Assembly (NCBI GenBank): GCA_018287875.1
Contig: JAGVVL010000002.1
Coordinates: 4,154,001-4,218,000, forward strand
Source of the DNA: Nigrospora sphaerica
Lineage: Eukaryota; Ascomycota; Sordariomycetes; Amphisphaeriales; Apiosporaceae
DNA: 64,000 nucleotides
Direction of reading: 5' to 3'
Shown here: positions 1 to 11,990 of the stretch, one piece after another
Numbering within the stretch: position 1 is the first letter of the stretch
How the letters are laid out: the number at the start of each line of letters is the position of its first letter
The notes under the pieces: generated by a model
What the model saw: only the letters and a program-made list of their open reading frames with translations
What the model was told of the DNA's origin: nothing
Database searches by the model: none
Position numbers and translations under genes: made by a program

Positions 1-1808
1 CAGTTGGAGATGCAGACCTTGCCAGATAGGTGCGACTTGGCTCGGGTGCGCATGACAGTGTTCAAGTTCACCTCGCTTTTGTATCTGGCCCAGTGACGAA
101 GCTCTTCAAATAGCAGCAATAAACAGAAGAGCGTATTGTAGACATGCTACTGGTTCTTTCTGACTGCCTGCAGAGGCAGGCCGCCTGTTGAGTGCGGTAT
201 GTGCAAACAAAGGAATGCATTGGTGTTGCATCTGCCGTCCTTTTCACGGCATCGGACAACTCGCACAGGCGCGATCCAACTAATTGGCTTTCACCAGGTG
301 GTGGTGAATGGATAAAAAGAGTACTGTCAGGGGTAAACGAGCGTGTGGCTTTGCCGGCTCCTTTGCATCCACGATACTAGCGTGCAGTAAACGCAACCTT
401 CCTTCATGAAGCGTTCCACTTGGTTGTTCATTGGTGAACATGAAGCTAGAGTGTTTTTATGCAGCAGAGACGACGGAACTGCAGTTTGCCGCATAGCAAA
501 CTGTTGTGGGTGATTTGATACTTTGTCGTGCGTTGTACCTACATTACTTGGAATGGGAAGTTGTGAAGCATACAACATTGGCCGTTGACACAATTACCAG
601 GTCACACGTGTACATGTACCTGACACAACTTGCTGCTGTAAGAAGCCAGAATCTCGGGGTGTTGGATTCTAGTAGAAATCTGATGGGAGATGAAAGATAG
701 CCATTTCCTTTTACTGATTATGCCGCAGAACAATTCAAATACCACGGGTGGAGTGAGGTGTCTAAGAGGGTTCAGGGTTTCAGACAGTATATATAGCATA
801 TACACCAACACGGAAGTGGACAATCGGTACTAGTAAGTCCTTGTCAACGGTGCCCAGAATACTAGGGGAAGTAGTTCGGTTCACCATATACATTGGGTTT
901 GGGGGATGCCAGGGTGGGACTCTGTCATGGCGGCCAGCGGCCAGCGCGCCACATTGCCATGCCTTATCTACTTTCTCGTATTTCGAGTCTCATGAAGTAC
1001 TTGCGAATAAGGGCATGGGAGAGGAGGGCCAAGCAGCAGCAGGAGAAGCGCATAGGCCTTGGCCTACACGGCACGAGAACAAGCAACTTCACATTCCGCA
1101 TCGGGCTTTGCCGACCGAACCCCACTAGAGCCCGTGAACATCATAACCAGCGTCATGACCTCCGAGACGGGGCGGATAGCGAGGCTAAGCTTGGCCAGCT
1201 CTCACCCGGGAAGGTGGTTTTTTTTCTACGGAGTATGCGCGTCCGTATCTGGCTTTGCTTGTCGGTGCAGACTGAGGCGTTGACGATAAGAAGCTTGGCA
1301 ACCCACCTGGGGTAGGATAGACAGGGGCTGAACAGGGGGTTAGCCCCGGAGATGGACCTTTGCAGGGTAGTTGGTGTCCCAACGCTACGCCGTATGCAGC
1401 AGGCCGGCAGTCCTGCATCTGCGGCCACGGCATCGCTGTCTTGGCAATGCAATAACCTGATCAAGCCTCGTGGTTACCTGGGTAGACGATAGAGCCCTTC
1501 GCCGTCGTCGTACCGTCCCGCGCATCTGCGGCCTGCGACCCGCGTGCCCCTTCCCCCCTGGTAGGACCAAACGAAGGAGGGTCCCCGAAGCCACCTTCCG
1601 ATACCAAGTAGCACCAGGTTCCCCACGCGCATCAACATCCTCCCAAAGCTTCCTTGCCTTTTCGTGCCCCTACTATGTAAGCGTACCTATATATATCGGG
1701 GGCAAGCGTTCCTCGGAGGAGGAGAAGAGCAGACGTGCTTGCTCTCGCTGCCCGTCCCGTCCTTCTTCGTCTAGCCCGTGCCCGCTCGCCCAGCCAACCT
1801 TCGTCATC
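1..1808. other. Intergenic region, window start to aminopeptidase gene
   Basis: No convincing gene is visible. The first ~850 bases are less GC-rich than the rest and carry only short overlapping ORFs on both strands without family resemblance. The last ~150 bases before the aminopeptidase ATG are pyrimidine-rich, as is common in promoters and leaders of filamentous fungi. A TATA-like stretch lies near 1689-1697. Confidence 0.5.
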
Positions 1809-3183
1809 ATGGTCAAGCCCCTCGCTTTTGGAGCCGTGGCGCTCCACGCCTCTGTTGCCCTCGCAGCCGTGACCTCGCCCTCTCTGCCGACGCAGCAGAA
1901 TGGCGATCTCCGGCTCGTCAAGACGGCCGAGAACGACGCCGGTGTCTGGATGACCGAGGAGGAGAAGTTCAACCAGCTCATCTCCAAGCACATCAACTTT
2001 GTCGACATCACTGACACTATGGTAAATCCCCCTGCACCCTCCCCGGCGCACTGGTGCGTCTCGCCCGTTACCCGTCGCTGACTGCCTCTTCAGGAACTTG
2101 AAGCTATCCGGGTTTCTGAGCTCGCGAGCGTTGAGAAGCGCGCGACCTTCCCCAGCGCGGCGAGCCACCAGGCACAGGCCAACCCCCTGATCGCCAAGCT
2201 CTCGCAGAGCAATCTGCAGACTTGGACGAACAGCATGGCCAACTTCTACAACCGCTACTACCGTGGCTCGTACGCCGCCACGAGCTCGCAGTGGATGTAC
2301 GACACGGTCGTCAAGGTCGCCTCGGCCAACCCGGCCGTCACGGTCAGCAAGTTCACGCACTCGTACAACCAGCCGAGCGTGATCGCGGCCATCCCCGGCA
2401 CGTCGGCCCGCAAGGTCATCGTGTCGGCCCACTACGACAGCATCGGGTCGACGACGAGCGGACGCGCCCCTGGCGCCGATGATAACGCCTCGGTACGAAC
2501 CAGGCGCCCCCTCCCCGATTCCCCTCCCCCGATTCCCCTCCCCCGATTCCCCTCCCCTGATCCCCCCTCCTGATCCCTCCGTGGTGATATTCAATGCTAA
2601 CCTGCCGGGGATTCCAGGGTGTCGTGGTGATTCTCGAGGCCCTGCGCGTGCTGGCCGAGGCCAAGTACAAGCCGGCCAACACGCTCGAGTTCCACTTCTA
2701 CTCGGGCGAGGAAGGCGGCACGCTCGGCTCGCGCGACGTCTTCCAGTCGTACAAGCGCGCGGGCGCCCAGGTGCTCGCCGTCATGAACCAGGACATGACG
2801 GGCTACTCGCCCAACAACGTCATCGCCGTCTACACCGACTACGTCGACGCCGGCCTGTCGTCCTACATCCAGCGCCTCGTGCCCGTCTACACGCAGCTCC
2901 CCGTCAGCACCGACCGCTGCGGTTACGCCTGCTCCGACCACCAGTCCGCCATGGACGCCGGCTACCCGGCCGCCTACGTCTGCGACGAGAACATGAAGGA
3001 CGCGAGCCCCTACATCCACTCGGCTCAGGATACCGTGTCGACCCTGAGCTTCCCCCACATCTTGCAGCACGCCAAGGTAGGACTTGCCCCCCCTCTCCCT
3101 AGCTTCTTTAGGGGGTAGATTACTGACTGTGTCATCCCGTGCAGCTTACGGTCGGCTTCCTTGTCGAGGGAAGCTACTTTTAG
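1809..3183 (+). CDS. LAP1: Secreted M28-family leucine-type aminopeptidase
   Basis: Exons 1809-2021, 2094-2492, 2618-3076 and 3145-3183 give a 369-residue protein; all joins are GT...AG and in phase. Residues 1-19 form a signal peptide with an alanine-rich cleavage region (VALAA), so it is probably secreted as a pro-enzyme. The two-zinc site of the M28 family is complete: H184 in VSAHYDS, D200/D201 in GADDNAS, the glutamate pair E235-E236 in SGEEGG, D263 in NQDMTG and H338 in YIHSAQDT. The cysteines in DRCGYACSD would form the family's disulphide. It should release N-terminal, preferably hydrophobic, residues from peptides outside the cell. Length and motifs fit fungal LAP1-like (M28E) enzymes; the symbol is by family resemblance only. 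The second intron contains a short minisatellite. Start chosen for the signal peptide and for the CATCATGG context. Confidence 0.92.
2508..2577 (+). repeat. Minisatellite in aminopeptidase intron 2
   Basis: About five imperfect copies of a 13-14 base pyrimidine-rich unit, core CCTCCCCCGATTCC, lie entirely inside the 125-base second intron. They end ~40 bases before the acceptor at 2616-2617. Confidence 0.8.
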
Positions 3184-3933
3184 GTCTGGCCTGGCTTTCT
3201 AAAGCCAGCTGAATGCTGGGAAGCCGGCTACGGGGGTTGAAACCGAACTTGTAGATACCAGTAGTCGGTCGTGGAAGACGAGAAATGCGTGTATGACCCG
3301 CCACTCCTCATCTCTGCTCTGTATGTGACGCCTGTGACACCGCGGACCACCCGTCATGTACCTCAATTTCTGCCCACCAATTCCGCCCCTTGCATGGTCG
3401 GCTGGAAGGAGCGAATCACATACCAAACAGGGCGCAGCGGGAAGCGACGTGCTGAATGAAATATTCAAACATCTGCCAGGCTTCGCCACGCAGACCGCAG
3501 CCCTGGCGTATCTGGGTTTATGCTGTCGTGTCATGCTGTTCACCTAATGATCCCGGTCGAGCTTCGCGGAACCGGCCACGAACCCGGGCCCGATGCCTCC
3601 GTTTGACCGACGGCATGTGGGCACGAAGTCTCCCCGCACGATCATGGCCCTTCTGGGGCATCTTCAAGCGCCTCGGAGGCGATGTATCCGGAAATACTTT
3701 TTTCTCTCTTCCTTTTTCCTTTTTTTCTCTCTTGCCAAGAGCCTGTCATGGAACTGAGGGTATCTCGGCTAGTTCGTCGGGATCACGCAGCACAAGGAAA
3801 GTCAGCCGCACTGACATGCATGGAGGTTCCCCGCAATGCCAGATAACAACCGAGGGCTGAGGCCCATCTCTCACCGCGGCCCGTCGATCAACATCGAATC
3901 CACGTCGAAGGTCCTTGCTCGTGCATTTACGCC
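3184..3933. other. Intergenic spacer
   Basis: Holds the 3' side of the aminopeptidase gene and the upstream region of the HET gene. A T-rich pyrimidine tract sits at about 3695-3732. No gene is seen. Confidence 0.5.
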
Positions 3934-6311
3934 ATGTCGACTGACAGCGCCTTCTATGACCCCTTCTTCTACGAGGAAAGCTGGTCCGAGGACGACGCCA
4001 GCTATGCAAGAGGAGGGCCGGGGAGTGACGGAGGCCATGAGCTGTTGGAACGCTCTCGCGAGGTACGGCCCCGGCGTGCCACGAAGCTGCGATAGACCGC
4101 GGAGAGAGACGCGCACTAACATGGAGGTGACACTTCCTAGTTTGAACCGGCAGTGCTCAAGGACTTTTATAAATATGAGCCAATCCCGCAGCAATTTCCG
4201 ACAAGCAGAGTGCTCATCTTGTATCCCGGAGACGGCCCGGAGCCTCTTCGGGGCCGCTTAGAGTCGCTCTATATTGGACAACGCCAGCAATACCAGGCGC
4301 TTTCCTACGTATGGGGCACCTCGAGTACGGTAAAGTCCATCCTCATTGATGGGAAAAAGCTTCCAGTCACAGAAGGCCTGTGTAAGCACTCTTGAGGTCC
4401 CTACGTACTTTGCCCTTGCTCGGCGTGAGAAGCCAAGTAGCGTGTTCTCCTCGTGTCGTTAGCCACGGGGGGCACCGGGGCTCTTGTCGACCCTTTCGAG
4501 CAAATACTGACTCTCGCTGTTTAGGGACTGCACTCGGCAACTTTCGTTCCAAGGAGCGGCCCCTCTGGATTTGGATCGACCAGATATGCATCAACCAAAA
4601 GGACAACATGGAGAGAAACTACCAGGTCGGGCTGATGCACGCCATATTCCGGGAAGCGAGCGAGGTTGTTGTTTGGCTAGGTCTTGACGCCAAAAGCCAA
4701 GCCCGGGATGCGTTCAAGCTGGTTCGTTCCCTCAGTGTCATTTTGGACGATGAGCTCGTCGGCTCGCTTTGCAGGGCCCCTGGGGCACGGTGTGATTGGA
4801 TTCCCGAGAAACACTGGCGGGCGCTCCGGGAGCTGCTACACCTGCCTTGGTTCCGGCGAGCGTGGATCCCTCAGGAAATCGGCACCGAAGCGCCAGCTAC
4901 CATTCGCTGGGGTGCCGATAGCATCGACTGGACGATCCTGAGCCAGGCGATGATCAAGCTCGAGGCGTGTTGGGAGCTGCGCACGGCCCACGGCATTGAC
5001 ACGACACGGGTGACGCTGCTGTACCGGCGCTTCGTCGCGGACCCGGACGTCCAACGCGATGCCGGGTCGCTCGGCTTCGTTCTCCAGCTCTGCCGCACGT
5101 CGCGCACCCTGGCGACGGACCCGCGAGACTACGTCTTTTCGCAACTGGGGCACTACTCGGCCTGGATCGAATCCGAGGGCGCCATCATCATAGAGCCCGA
5201 CTACGATAACTCGGTCCAGGACATCTACCACGAGGTTGCTATTCGCGCCTTCAAATCCTGTACTAGCCTGATGGTCCTGAACGCGGTAGCCGATCGGGGC
5301 ATCGAGGTGGGAAGGCGCATGACTCTGCCCAGCTGGGCGCCGCGATGGGATGCAGGGCGATTCCACAACACCATCGGCTATCCCGGCCACTACCAGGCGT
5401 CGGGCAGCAGCTGGTTCCTCCAGTCGGTGCGGTTTGACGATGCGCACCTAACCCTGTCCTTGCAGGGGCTCGTCGTAGACTCGATAGTCAGACAGGCGGA
5501 AAAGCCGTTCGAGAAGCTCGTGAAGCCCTACTTCTCGTCCAGCGGACGGTCCAAGCTGGTGGCCCAGCTGCGGAACGCCTGGGCCGTCTGCGGGCCCAGC
5601 GAGGGCGACTCGAAGTTCGCCAAGTTCACGACCAAGCCCAAGTACCGCGACGATGCCTCGGTCCCGGCGCTCAAGGCCTTCCTGGACACGCTGGGGCCCG
5701 CGCTGCGGGTTGCCCAGCTCGACGGCAAGACGGGCGCGTACCGCTCCGGTGTCGCCGTGCTCGAAAAGCTTTTTCCGCCCGCCATGTTCTCCTCCAAGAA
5801 CGACCCGCGCAGGACCGTAGGCGCAGAGGACCGGGGCCAGCCCGCCAAGGAAATACGAGAGACGGTATGGCTGCAGGCGGCCGGACAGAACGCCACGAAT
5901 CGTAAGCAACATCCGGTGTTCTTGGTGACCCATTCCGGCAAGACATCACTCTCGCTGTACCCCGCTTATGATGTGTTCTTGGCGTTTTTGCCTGAGAGTG
6001 CCCCGGAACCGGCTCCGTGAATACCTGCTTTAGGAAATAACTGACTTTAGATGATGGTAGGGAAGTTTGCTGTCACGAAGCAAGGCCACTTCGTTATGGC
6101 GCCACCCACGACACGACGAGGTGACCTCCTTTGCGTGTTATTCGGGGGTGAGACGCCCTACGTCCTCCGCAAGATGTCAGGCGATGCGCGCAGCAGCGAC
6201 GCCGTGTACCAATTCGTGGGCGAGGCGTACACGTACGGTTTGATGAAAGGCGAAGCCATGGACATGTTTCAAGCGGGCAAGCTACTTCCCACCACCTTTC
6301 GTATTCGATGA
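3934..6311 (+). CDS. Heterokaryon incompatibility (HET) domain protein
   Basis: Proposed exons 3934-4062, 4141-4381, 4525-5864 and 6051-6311 give 656 residues. The HET domain shows its usual blocks: YQALSYVWG at 94-102, LWIWIDQICINQ at 137-148, WIPQEI near 237 and DPRDYVF near 322. The C-terminal block of large HET proteins (GDLLCVLFGG, then YVLR and FVGEAY) lies in the last exon. HET proteins act in non-self recognition and can trigger cell death when unlike hyphae fuse; the partner cannot be read from sequence. Intron 1 has a good branch site (CACTAAC). The last intron, 5865-6050, is inferred because it restores the C-terminal block; if retained, translation stops at 6018-6020 after 78 extra bases of readable frame beyond the alternative donor region. 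The first exon encodes an acidic, aromatic N-terminus (FYDPFFYEESWSEDD). Confidence 0.88.
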
Positions 6312-7486
6312 CGGCCTCTTCTTTCCTTCCCGACCCCTTCACCTCGTCCATGCCTTGTTGCTAGAATCAGCAGCGAGACGACTCTCGTTTATTTGTTAAT
6401 ATCAGGCCATCGCTCGCGTCGAAGCAAACGCGGGTGGCCACTAGCATTTCTCTTCTTGGAACCCGCCATAGGGCGCACGATCAGCGATTACCGTGCATGG
6501 CGTTGCCGGTATCGCGACTCACCAATCAGGCCCTACATCCTAAATCCACCCGTTCCCCAGAATCGAGTCCGTGGTTTGATGTAATCAATGCACCACCGTC
6601 GCCGAGATCTCGCGTGCCAGCCGCCGTGTCACTGCTAATCCCTGACGTGGAGGATTTCCCCGCATTCTTTGATCCTGGCATCCTGCCGGTGACCGCTACC
6701 GCCAAGGGGCTACACGGACCGAATTCACCGCGGACCTCAAGGTACAGAGGAGGAGCGCCGCTTCAAGACCGACCTATCCTCGCAAAAGCTGCCTCGACGG
6801 GTTCTGTGAGCGTTCTGCCCCACGAAACGCCAAGACGGTGCGAGGCAGCTGGTGGCGCGAAGGGCTCTTCGGCGAGCTCTCCAGCTTTTCAGAGCCCATC
6901 AGAGAGAAGGACCCTTGCAGCGGGACGGGCCTCGAGGGTGACGCCCTTGCGTGTCTGCATCGTGGGCAGCAAACATAAGCCGGGCAAACATGTTGGGCTG
7001 CCAAGGGCCAAAGGTGCAACGAGTATAGCACCAACACGCCAAGACTGCACCATCACCATTCCCGGCCGTCCTTTGTTGTTCACGCCGCTGCAGGTAATTT
7101 ACGCATGCTACTCCATCGTTTTGCAGGCCAATGGAGGTCGATAGTAATTTGACCCAGTTGGTCAACCCTAGACGCGGATGCGGAGTGAAAGATCATTGTC
7201 ACGCTGCGCTGAGGCGCAGGTTTGGCCTTCTCTCGGATTTCTCACCGGTGTGCTGGAATAAGGGGCGGGGAGATATGGGGAAGGCACACTGATGAGGTAG
7301 TTGGTGACGATGCGGGAGTCCCAGCCCAGGAAAGAAGAGGGAGGAAGGAAGAATCCAGGGTCACGATTCTGTCAGGTATTGGGACCAAGATGGTGTGTGT
7401 CCTTGTCGCTGTCTGAAATACCAACGGTGTAGCGTTTGGTCCCCTCGCAATCTTCATCCTCTCTCATCTCATAACCACGACTTAAC
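6312..7486. other. Intergenic spacer
   Basis: A 236-codon open frame (6434-7144) crosses this stretch, but it shows no recognisable domain and is treated as chance. Nothing else is seen. Confidence 0.45.
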
Positions 7487-9271
7487 ATGTTACATTCCTA
7501 TCGAACCAAGGCCGGCCGTGCCGACATATCGGACGGTAAACATCTCGAGAACGGGTCCGGGACGGAGGGAACCCCTGGTTCCATCGACGACGGCGAGCCT
7601 ATCGACTCCGAGGCCGAGAAGAGACTGCTGCGGAAGTGCGATCGCCATGTTTCTGCCAGCATGCGCAGTATTGTTCTTTCTTGCTTTCATGGACCGTACC
7701 AACATCGGTTCGTCGAAACCTTCTGCCCCGAGGAAGACGGGGTTGCCCGAGCTGAAAGGGGTCGGGACGGACGTGGCCATATCGTCCTTGCCGCGTCAAC
7801 CGACTGCAGCATGCGTGCTTACTTCTCGTGCAGGCAACGCCAAAATCCAGGGTATGATGGAAGAGCTCAACAGGAGGGGCACCGACTACAACACTGCTCT
7901 GTTTACTTTTTTCCATACCGGTATGTCGGGCCGCGACGTGCGGGGCGCGCGAAAGCAGCGGTAGGGGTACGGGCCACTGACCTGTTCGAACCGGCGCAGT
8001 ACATCCTCGAGATCGCCTCCAACACCATCATAAAGCGGTTGGCTCCTTCAACTTGGCTCAGTCTCATCATGGTTTTATGGGGTATGTGCACAACCGCTTT
8101 AAGCGCCCCCCTTTTTCCGGTCGAAGCTGCGTCTCACACTTCTGGGCAGGCGTCTATTTCATCAGCATGTAAGCAGCCGTGGGCCTTATTAATGCCGAAT
8201 GGCGTGCGCTCATGGTCCTCGCAACGTCGGGCCACAGGTACTGTAAGCCTTATGAGCTTCAGTGGCGTATGTCGCTCCTTTCCAGCGGGGGCATGTTTTC
8301 AAGCGCCTTCTCGGGTCTGCTGGCCTTTGCCATCGCCCACGTGGCAGGCGTAGGCGGGTATGGAGGATGGAGATGTGAGTCCCACCAAGTGATGTTCGCT
8401 TGGCTCTGCCGCCGTGGTCAAGAAACCGCTCCAGTCTGCAGGCGGCTAGCTTTGCTAACCAGGCACCGAAGGGATATTTATCCCCGAGGGCCTCCCCACT
8501 GTGGTGGTGGGCGTCATTGCCAAGTTACGGATCGCAAACTGGCCGGAAGAGGCCGCGTTTCTCGACGCGGACGAGAGATGTCTCTTGTTGTCACGTTTGG
8601 CGTGGGGCGCAGAAGATGCACGTATGGACCGGCTCGACAAGATGGTAGTCAAGCGTATCGCACGAGACTGGAAGATATACGCAGGCACTCTGGCATACTT
8701 CGGCGTAGTGAACACGGGATATTCGGGTTCGGTATGTGCTCTGGCCCCCCTCCAGACCAAGGCCTTCCGGGTAGCTGGCACGCTGTTGGGTCGTCATCTA
8801 CGCTTGGTTATTCACACGCTTACACACTTGCACACTTGCAGTTCTTCATCCCTTCGATCATCAAGCAGATGGGGTACACGGCCGAGGCGTCACAAGTACG
8901 CATTATCCCCATCTACCTTGTGGCCGTCTTGTGCTGCTGGGTCTCGGCATACATGGCCGACCGGCTACGGCATCGCTATGCGTTTACGGTGATATGTGTC
9001 GTCTTGGCGCCACTGGGGTCCGCACTGTTACTCGCGCAGCGGCATTGTGGCATCTACTGTGTTCCTCGAGGTGGAGGCGCCGAGGTACGTGACGGGGTAC
9101 AGTGTCAGCTTGGACATGTTGTGTCTCTGTGGCGCGTCGTGCACTGTGCTGTATGTGGGCGCAGTCGCCGAGAACAGGAAGAGGGACCGCGGGGAGCGGG
9201 ACCCGAGGCTGACGGAACCCGACGCCGAAAACCTCGGAGATGGCCACTCGGCGTGGCGGTTGGCGACATGA
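7487..9271 (+). pseudogene. Decayed MFS transporter, Dal5/allantoate-permease type
   Basis: Scattered over all three frames are the ordered landmarks of the fungal anion:cation symporter (Dal5-like) family: KRLLRKCDRHV, FFLAFMDRTNIG, NAKIQGMMEELN, EIASNTIIKR, YELQWRMSLL, GGYGGWR, WIFIPEGL, NTGYSGS, FFIPSIIKQMGYTAEASQVR, the middle-loop and TM8 block ending LLLAQ, then GIVAST, FLEVEAPRY and the conserved tail LTEPDAENLGD. Several normal introns can still be placed (for example 8731-8841). The frame is broken by one-base indels near 7652 and 7913. Two segments of about 35-50 residues are also missing: one between VLWG and VYFISM (8079-8150) and one between LLLAQ and GIVAS (near 9036-9043), the latter also shifting frame. 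It cannot make a 12-helix carrier. An intact relative would import small carboxylates, ureides or vitamins. A sequencing error could explain single indels but not the missing helices. Confidence 0.85.
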
Positions 9272-11485
9272 GTGACTATGGGAATTTGTCAAGTTGCCGA
9301 GGAGATGTGGTGGTGAATGTGGCCCATACGTAGATGCGCTGTGTGCTTCAACGCTTTCCCGGGGCACTTGAGTCAACGTGGAGCCCTGAACATGGCAGCC
9401 TTATTACCGACTTCTTATCGAGTCGTGAGGCGTGCCTGCGAGGCGTACAATCGATTGCCGCAGGTGTATAGCCGTGGCCGGAAGGGATGCCGCTTTGCAA
9501 GACGACCCCTAGCGAGAAGGCAACAGGTCCGATGGTGTGACGCGGGACCAGGAACGGAGACGGCGGGTCGCCTAAGCGGAGAAAGTCCGGAGCCAGTGCT
9601 GGAAGTCAACTCGACTGTCGGCACGGACTTCTGCGCAATGCCTGTCCGAAGAGGGAGGGCAGAGAAAGGGAATTGGTAAGCATCAGAGGCGGACTGCCGG
9701 AAAGGGGTATAAGTTTCCGATGAGGCGGGTGAATAGTGGGCTAGCACCATATTACTGGGTGGAGGCTCTCTGCCTCAGGTGGCGCCGCCAGAGCCGAGTT
9801 CCGTGACGGTGCAGTACTCTGGCTCAAGACCAATAAACAGCAGCAACCCCGGCACTAACCAGGACAGACTCTGCAAAGCATTCACCTCTCACGGGGGCAG
9901 GTCGGCAGGCCGGGGGTCAGTATGCCACGGGTTTAGAAGGGAGGCTACCAGCAAAAGCTAGGCGAAGTGCCGTTGCTGGTGCTGGGTTTAGCGGACACAG
10001 AGGTACATTCTTACCCGGCCCTTCCTCTTCCGGCCCCATTCCTTCCGTCCAGCGGTATTTCTGCGCGTTCGGACGAGCACCGTGCTTGCACGAATGCAGC
10101 CGGAGTCCGATTAGTGCGAGGGGAATAGAGGAATTGGTCGCCACCCATGCCCAGAGTGGCGGTGCATGCGTGTGAGTGAGTGACCAGCGCCGCCGGTGGC
10201 TTGTACGACGTATGCACTAGAGGGCGTACGAAGTATGTCGTCATGCTCCGTCCCCCCTCAGGCGAAGACCAGCCCAGACCAACGCAGCCCTAGACCAAAG
10301 ACGTTTGCGTTGTCGTCGATGTCGATCCAGTGTGATTACGTATCCTGGGGAGGTGCTGTACTTTCCTCACCCAACGTTGCGGACCGGGCGGTAGTTGTTG
10401 GTAGCTGGAGGGAAGCTGGAAGTAAGCAGGGAGTCATTTACGAGCTTTATGATGGGGTTCGGAAGCTCTATCGGATCGTATGCCATGAATACCAGTGTCC
10501 AACCTCCAGCTGCGTTCCAGACGCACCTCCTTGGAAGCCTGCACCTCGGGCAGGCATGTAGGTCTCACGCGCCTAGAGCAAAACGACCATCCAGGCGTGT
10601 CTCCCCTTTGCAACCTTAACAGCAGAAGCTCCACTACTAGTTCTATTCCACGCACAACAGAAAGAGGTTGGTCGTATCTGATTCGTCGGTTTCTTGTAGA
10701 CCATGCTGCTATTGTTAGGGCAGGACATCAACCATGGTCGTTATGCTGTCAGACGCGTGTAGCGCATACCTCCCCAATTAAGTAGCTCTGTACAGAGCGC
10801 CTAGACGGAGGCATGGGATCTGTACAGAGATGGCATCTATCCATCCGGCCTGATCGCAGTAATTTACCGTTGAGCCAGGGACGGAGGTGCCTTCCTCTCT
10901 TCCTCTTTCTATCTCTCCCCTGCCGAGGCGTGCCTACCTAGTCACTTATCTGGGTACTCGATGGTAACCGAGCAAGACAGCGACAGTGAAAACGCATTCA
11001 CCCCGGCAAGAGGACAGAAAAAAAGAGAGAAGGATAGATAGAGAGAGAAGTCCTCAGTAAAAGTAAGCGAGTATTCCTATACCTTTACGTGCCTCTTCCC
11101 CGGTATGCCAAGTTCTCCTGGTATGGGATAAAGTACTGTACATCCCTCTCTGCTTCCCAAGACCTTGACATCCGATGCCAAGCCCCCGGCCCTGGAGGGA
11201 CTGATCTAAAGTGGGCTCCAGGTGGGTGGTGGAGGCGCGGAGTGGTAGCGGCAGGCTGGAGTGGGAGTATGTTAGCGGCCAGCCTAGGCAGGAGACGACT
11301 CATTCGCAACTCTGCTGCCCACTCCCCAGTCCAGCGAGCCCCCAGCAAACAGGGCCTTCGTCGTCAAGTCCCCACCTCGTTTCCTTTCCCCATCCATTGA
11401 TTTTTCCGTCGTAGGGGTTACCGAGCCTACCTAACATGGCTGTTGTACAAAGACCCAGACCGGGCTCGCCCAGGCCTCCTAGCCC

Positions 11486-11541
11486 CGAGAGGGAGAGAGA
11501 GAGTGTGTGTGTGTGTCTGTGAGAGAGATATACACATACAC

Positions 11542-11591
<50 letters not shown>

Positions 11592-11599
11592 AAAAAGAG
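11486..11599 (+). repeat. Compound GA/GT microsatellite
   Basis: A short GA run followed by GT repeats (about 11486-11516), then TACACA units, then an uninterrupted GA tract of about 40 bases (11547-11586) running into an A-rich GAAAAA stretch. It lies ~400 bases upstream of the OPT start codon. Confidence 0.95.
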
Positions 11600-11701
11600 C
11601 GCCCTCGCGCGCCCAGCCTTGCTGGTGCGAATGCGAGCACACAACTTCGGGGCCTCCATTCCCAGTACCTTCCTTACGTACAGTGTGAGAGCCCGCCCGC
11701 C

Positions 11702-11726
11702 CTGCTGCTGTTGCTGCTGCTGCTGC
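11702..11726 (+). repeat. CTG trinucleotide repeat
   Basis: About eight CTG/TTG units in the leader or promoter region of the OPT gene. They are outside any supported reading frame. Confidence 0.85.
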
Positions 11727-11990
11727 GCACCTCGAACCTTTACTGGACTGCATCCCATTTTCCCTCAGGCGGGTTCGCCAAGTAGTCCGACCCAAACCCA
11801 GACCCCATCCCGTCAATTGCTTAGCTGATGGGTTGATTGCTTGATCGATCCTCACCCAGACACCCTCGTTCGCCTCTTTTCACCCACCCTCCCCCCCCAA
11901 CGCCCGCTATTGTCGCGACCGCATCCATCCGACGCCTCGCATGCTCCGCCATCCTTGTCGGCGCGCAACGTCAATGACGACCCTGCAGTC

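Larger units (their letters stand above)
9272..11990. other. Long intergenic region upstream of OPT gene
   Basis: No gene is recognised. The final 600 bases form the likely promoter and leader of the OPT transporter and contain GA/GT and CTG microsatellites. Confidence 0.5.

Noticed and set aside
6434..7144. 236-codon open reading frame
   Set aside because: Residue pattern looks random, with no hydrophobic core, motif or plausible splicing partner; it lies in the HET-MFS spacer.
7640..7670. Explaining the MFS frame break by a micro-intron (GT...AG of about 20 bases)
   Set aside because: Far below workable intron size and lacks a branch site. A one-base indel explains the join exactly.
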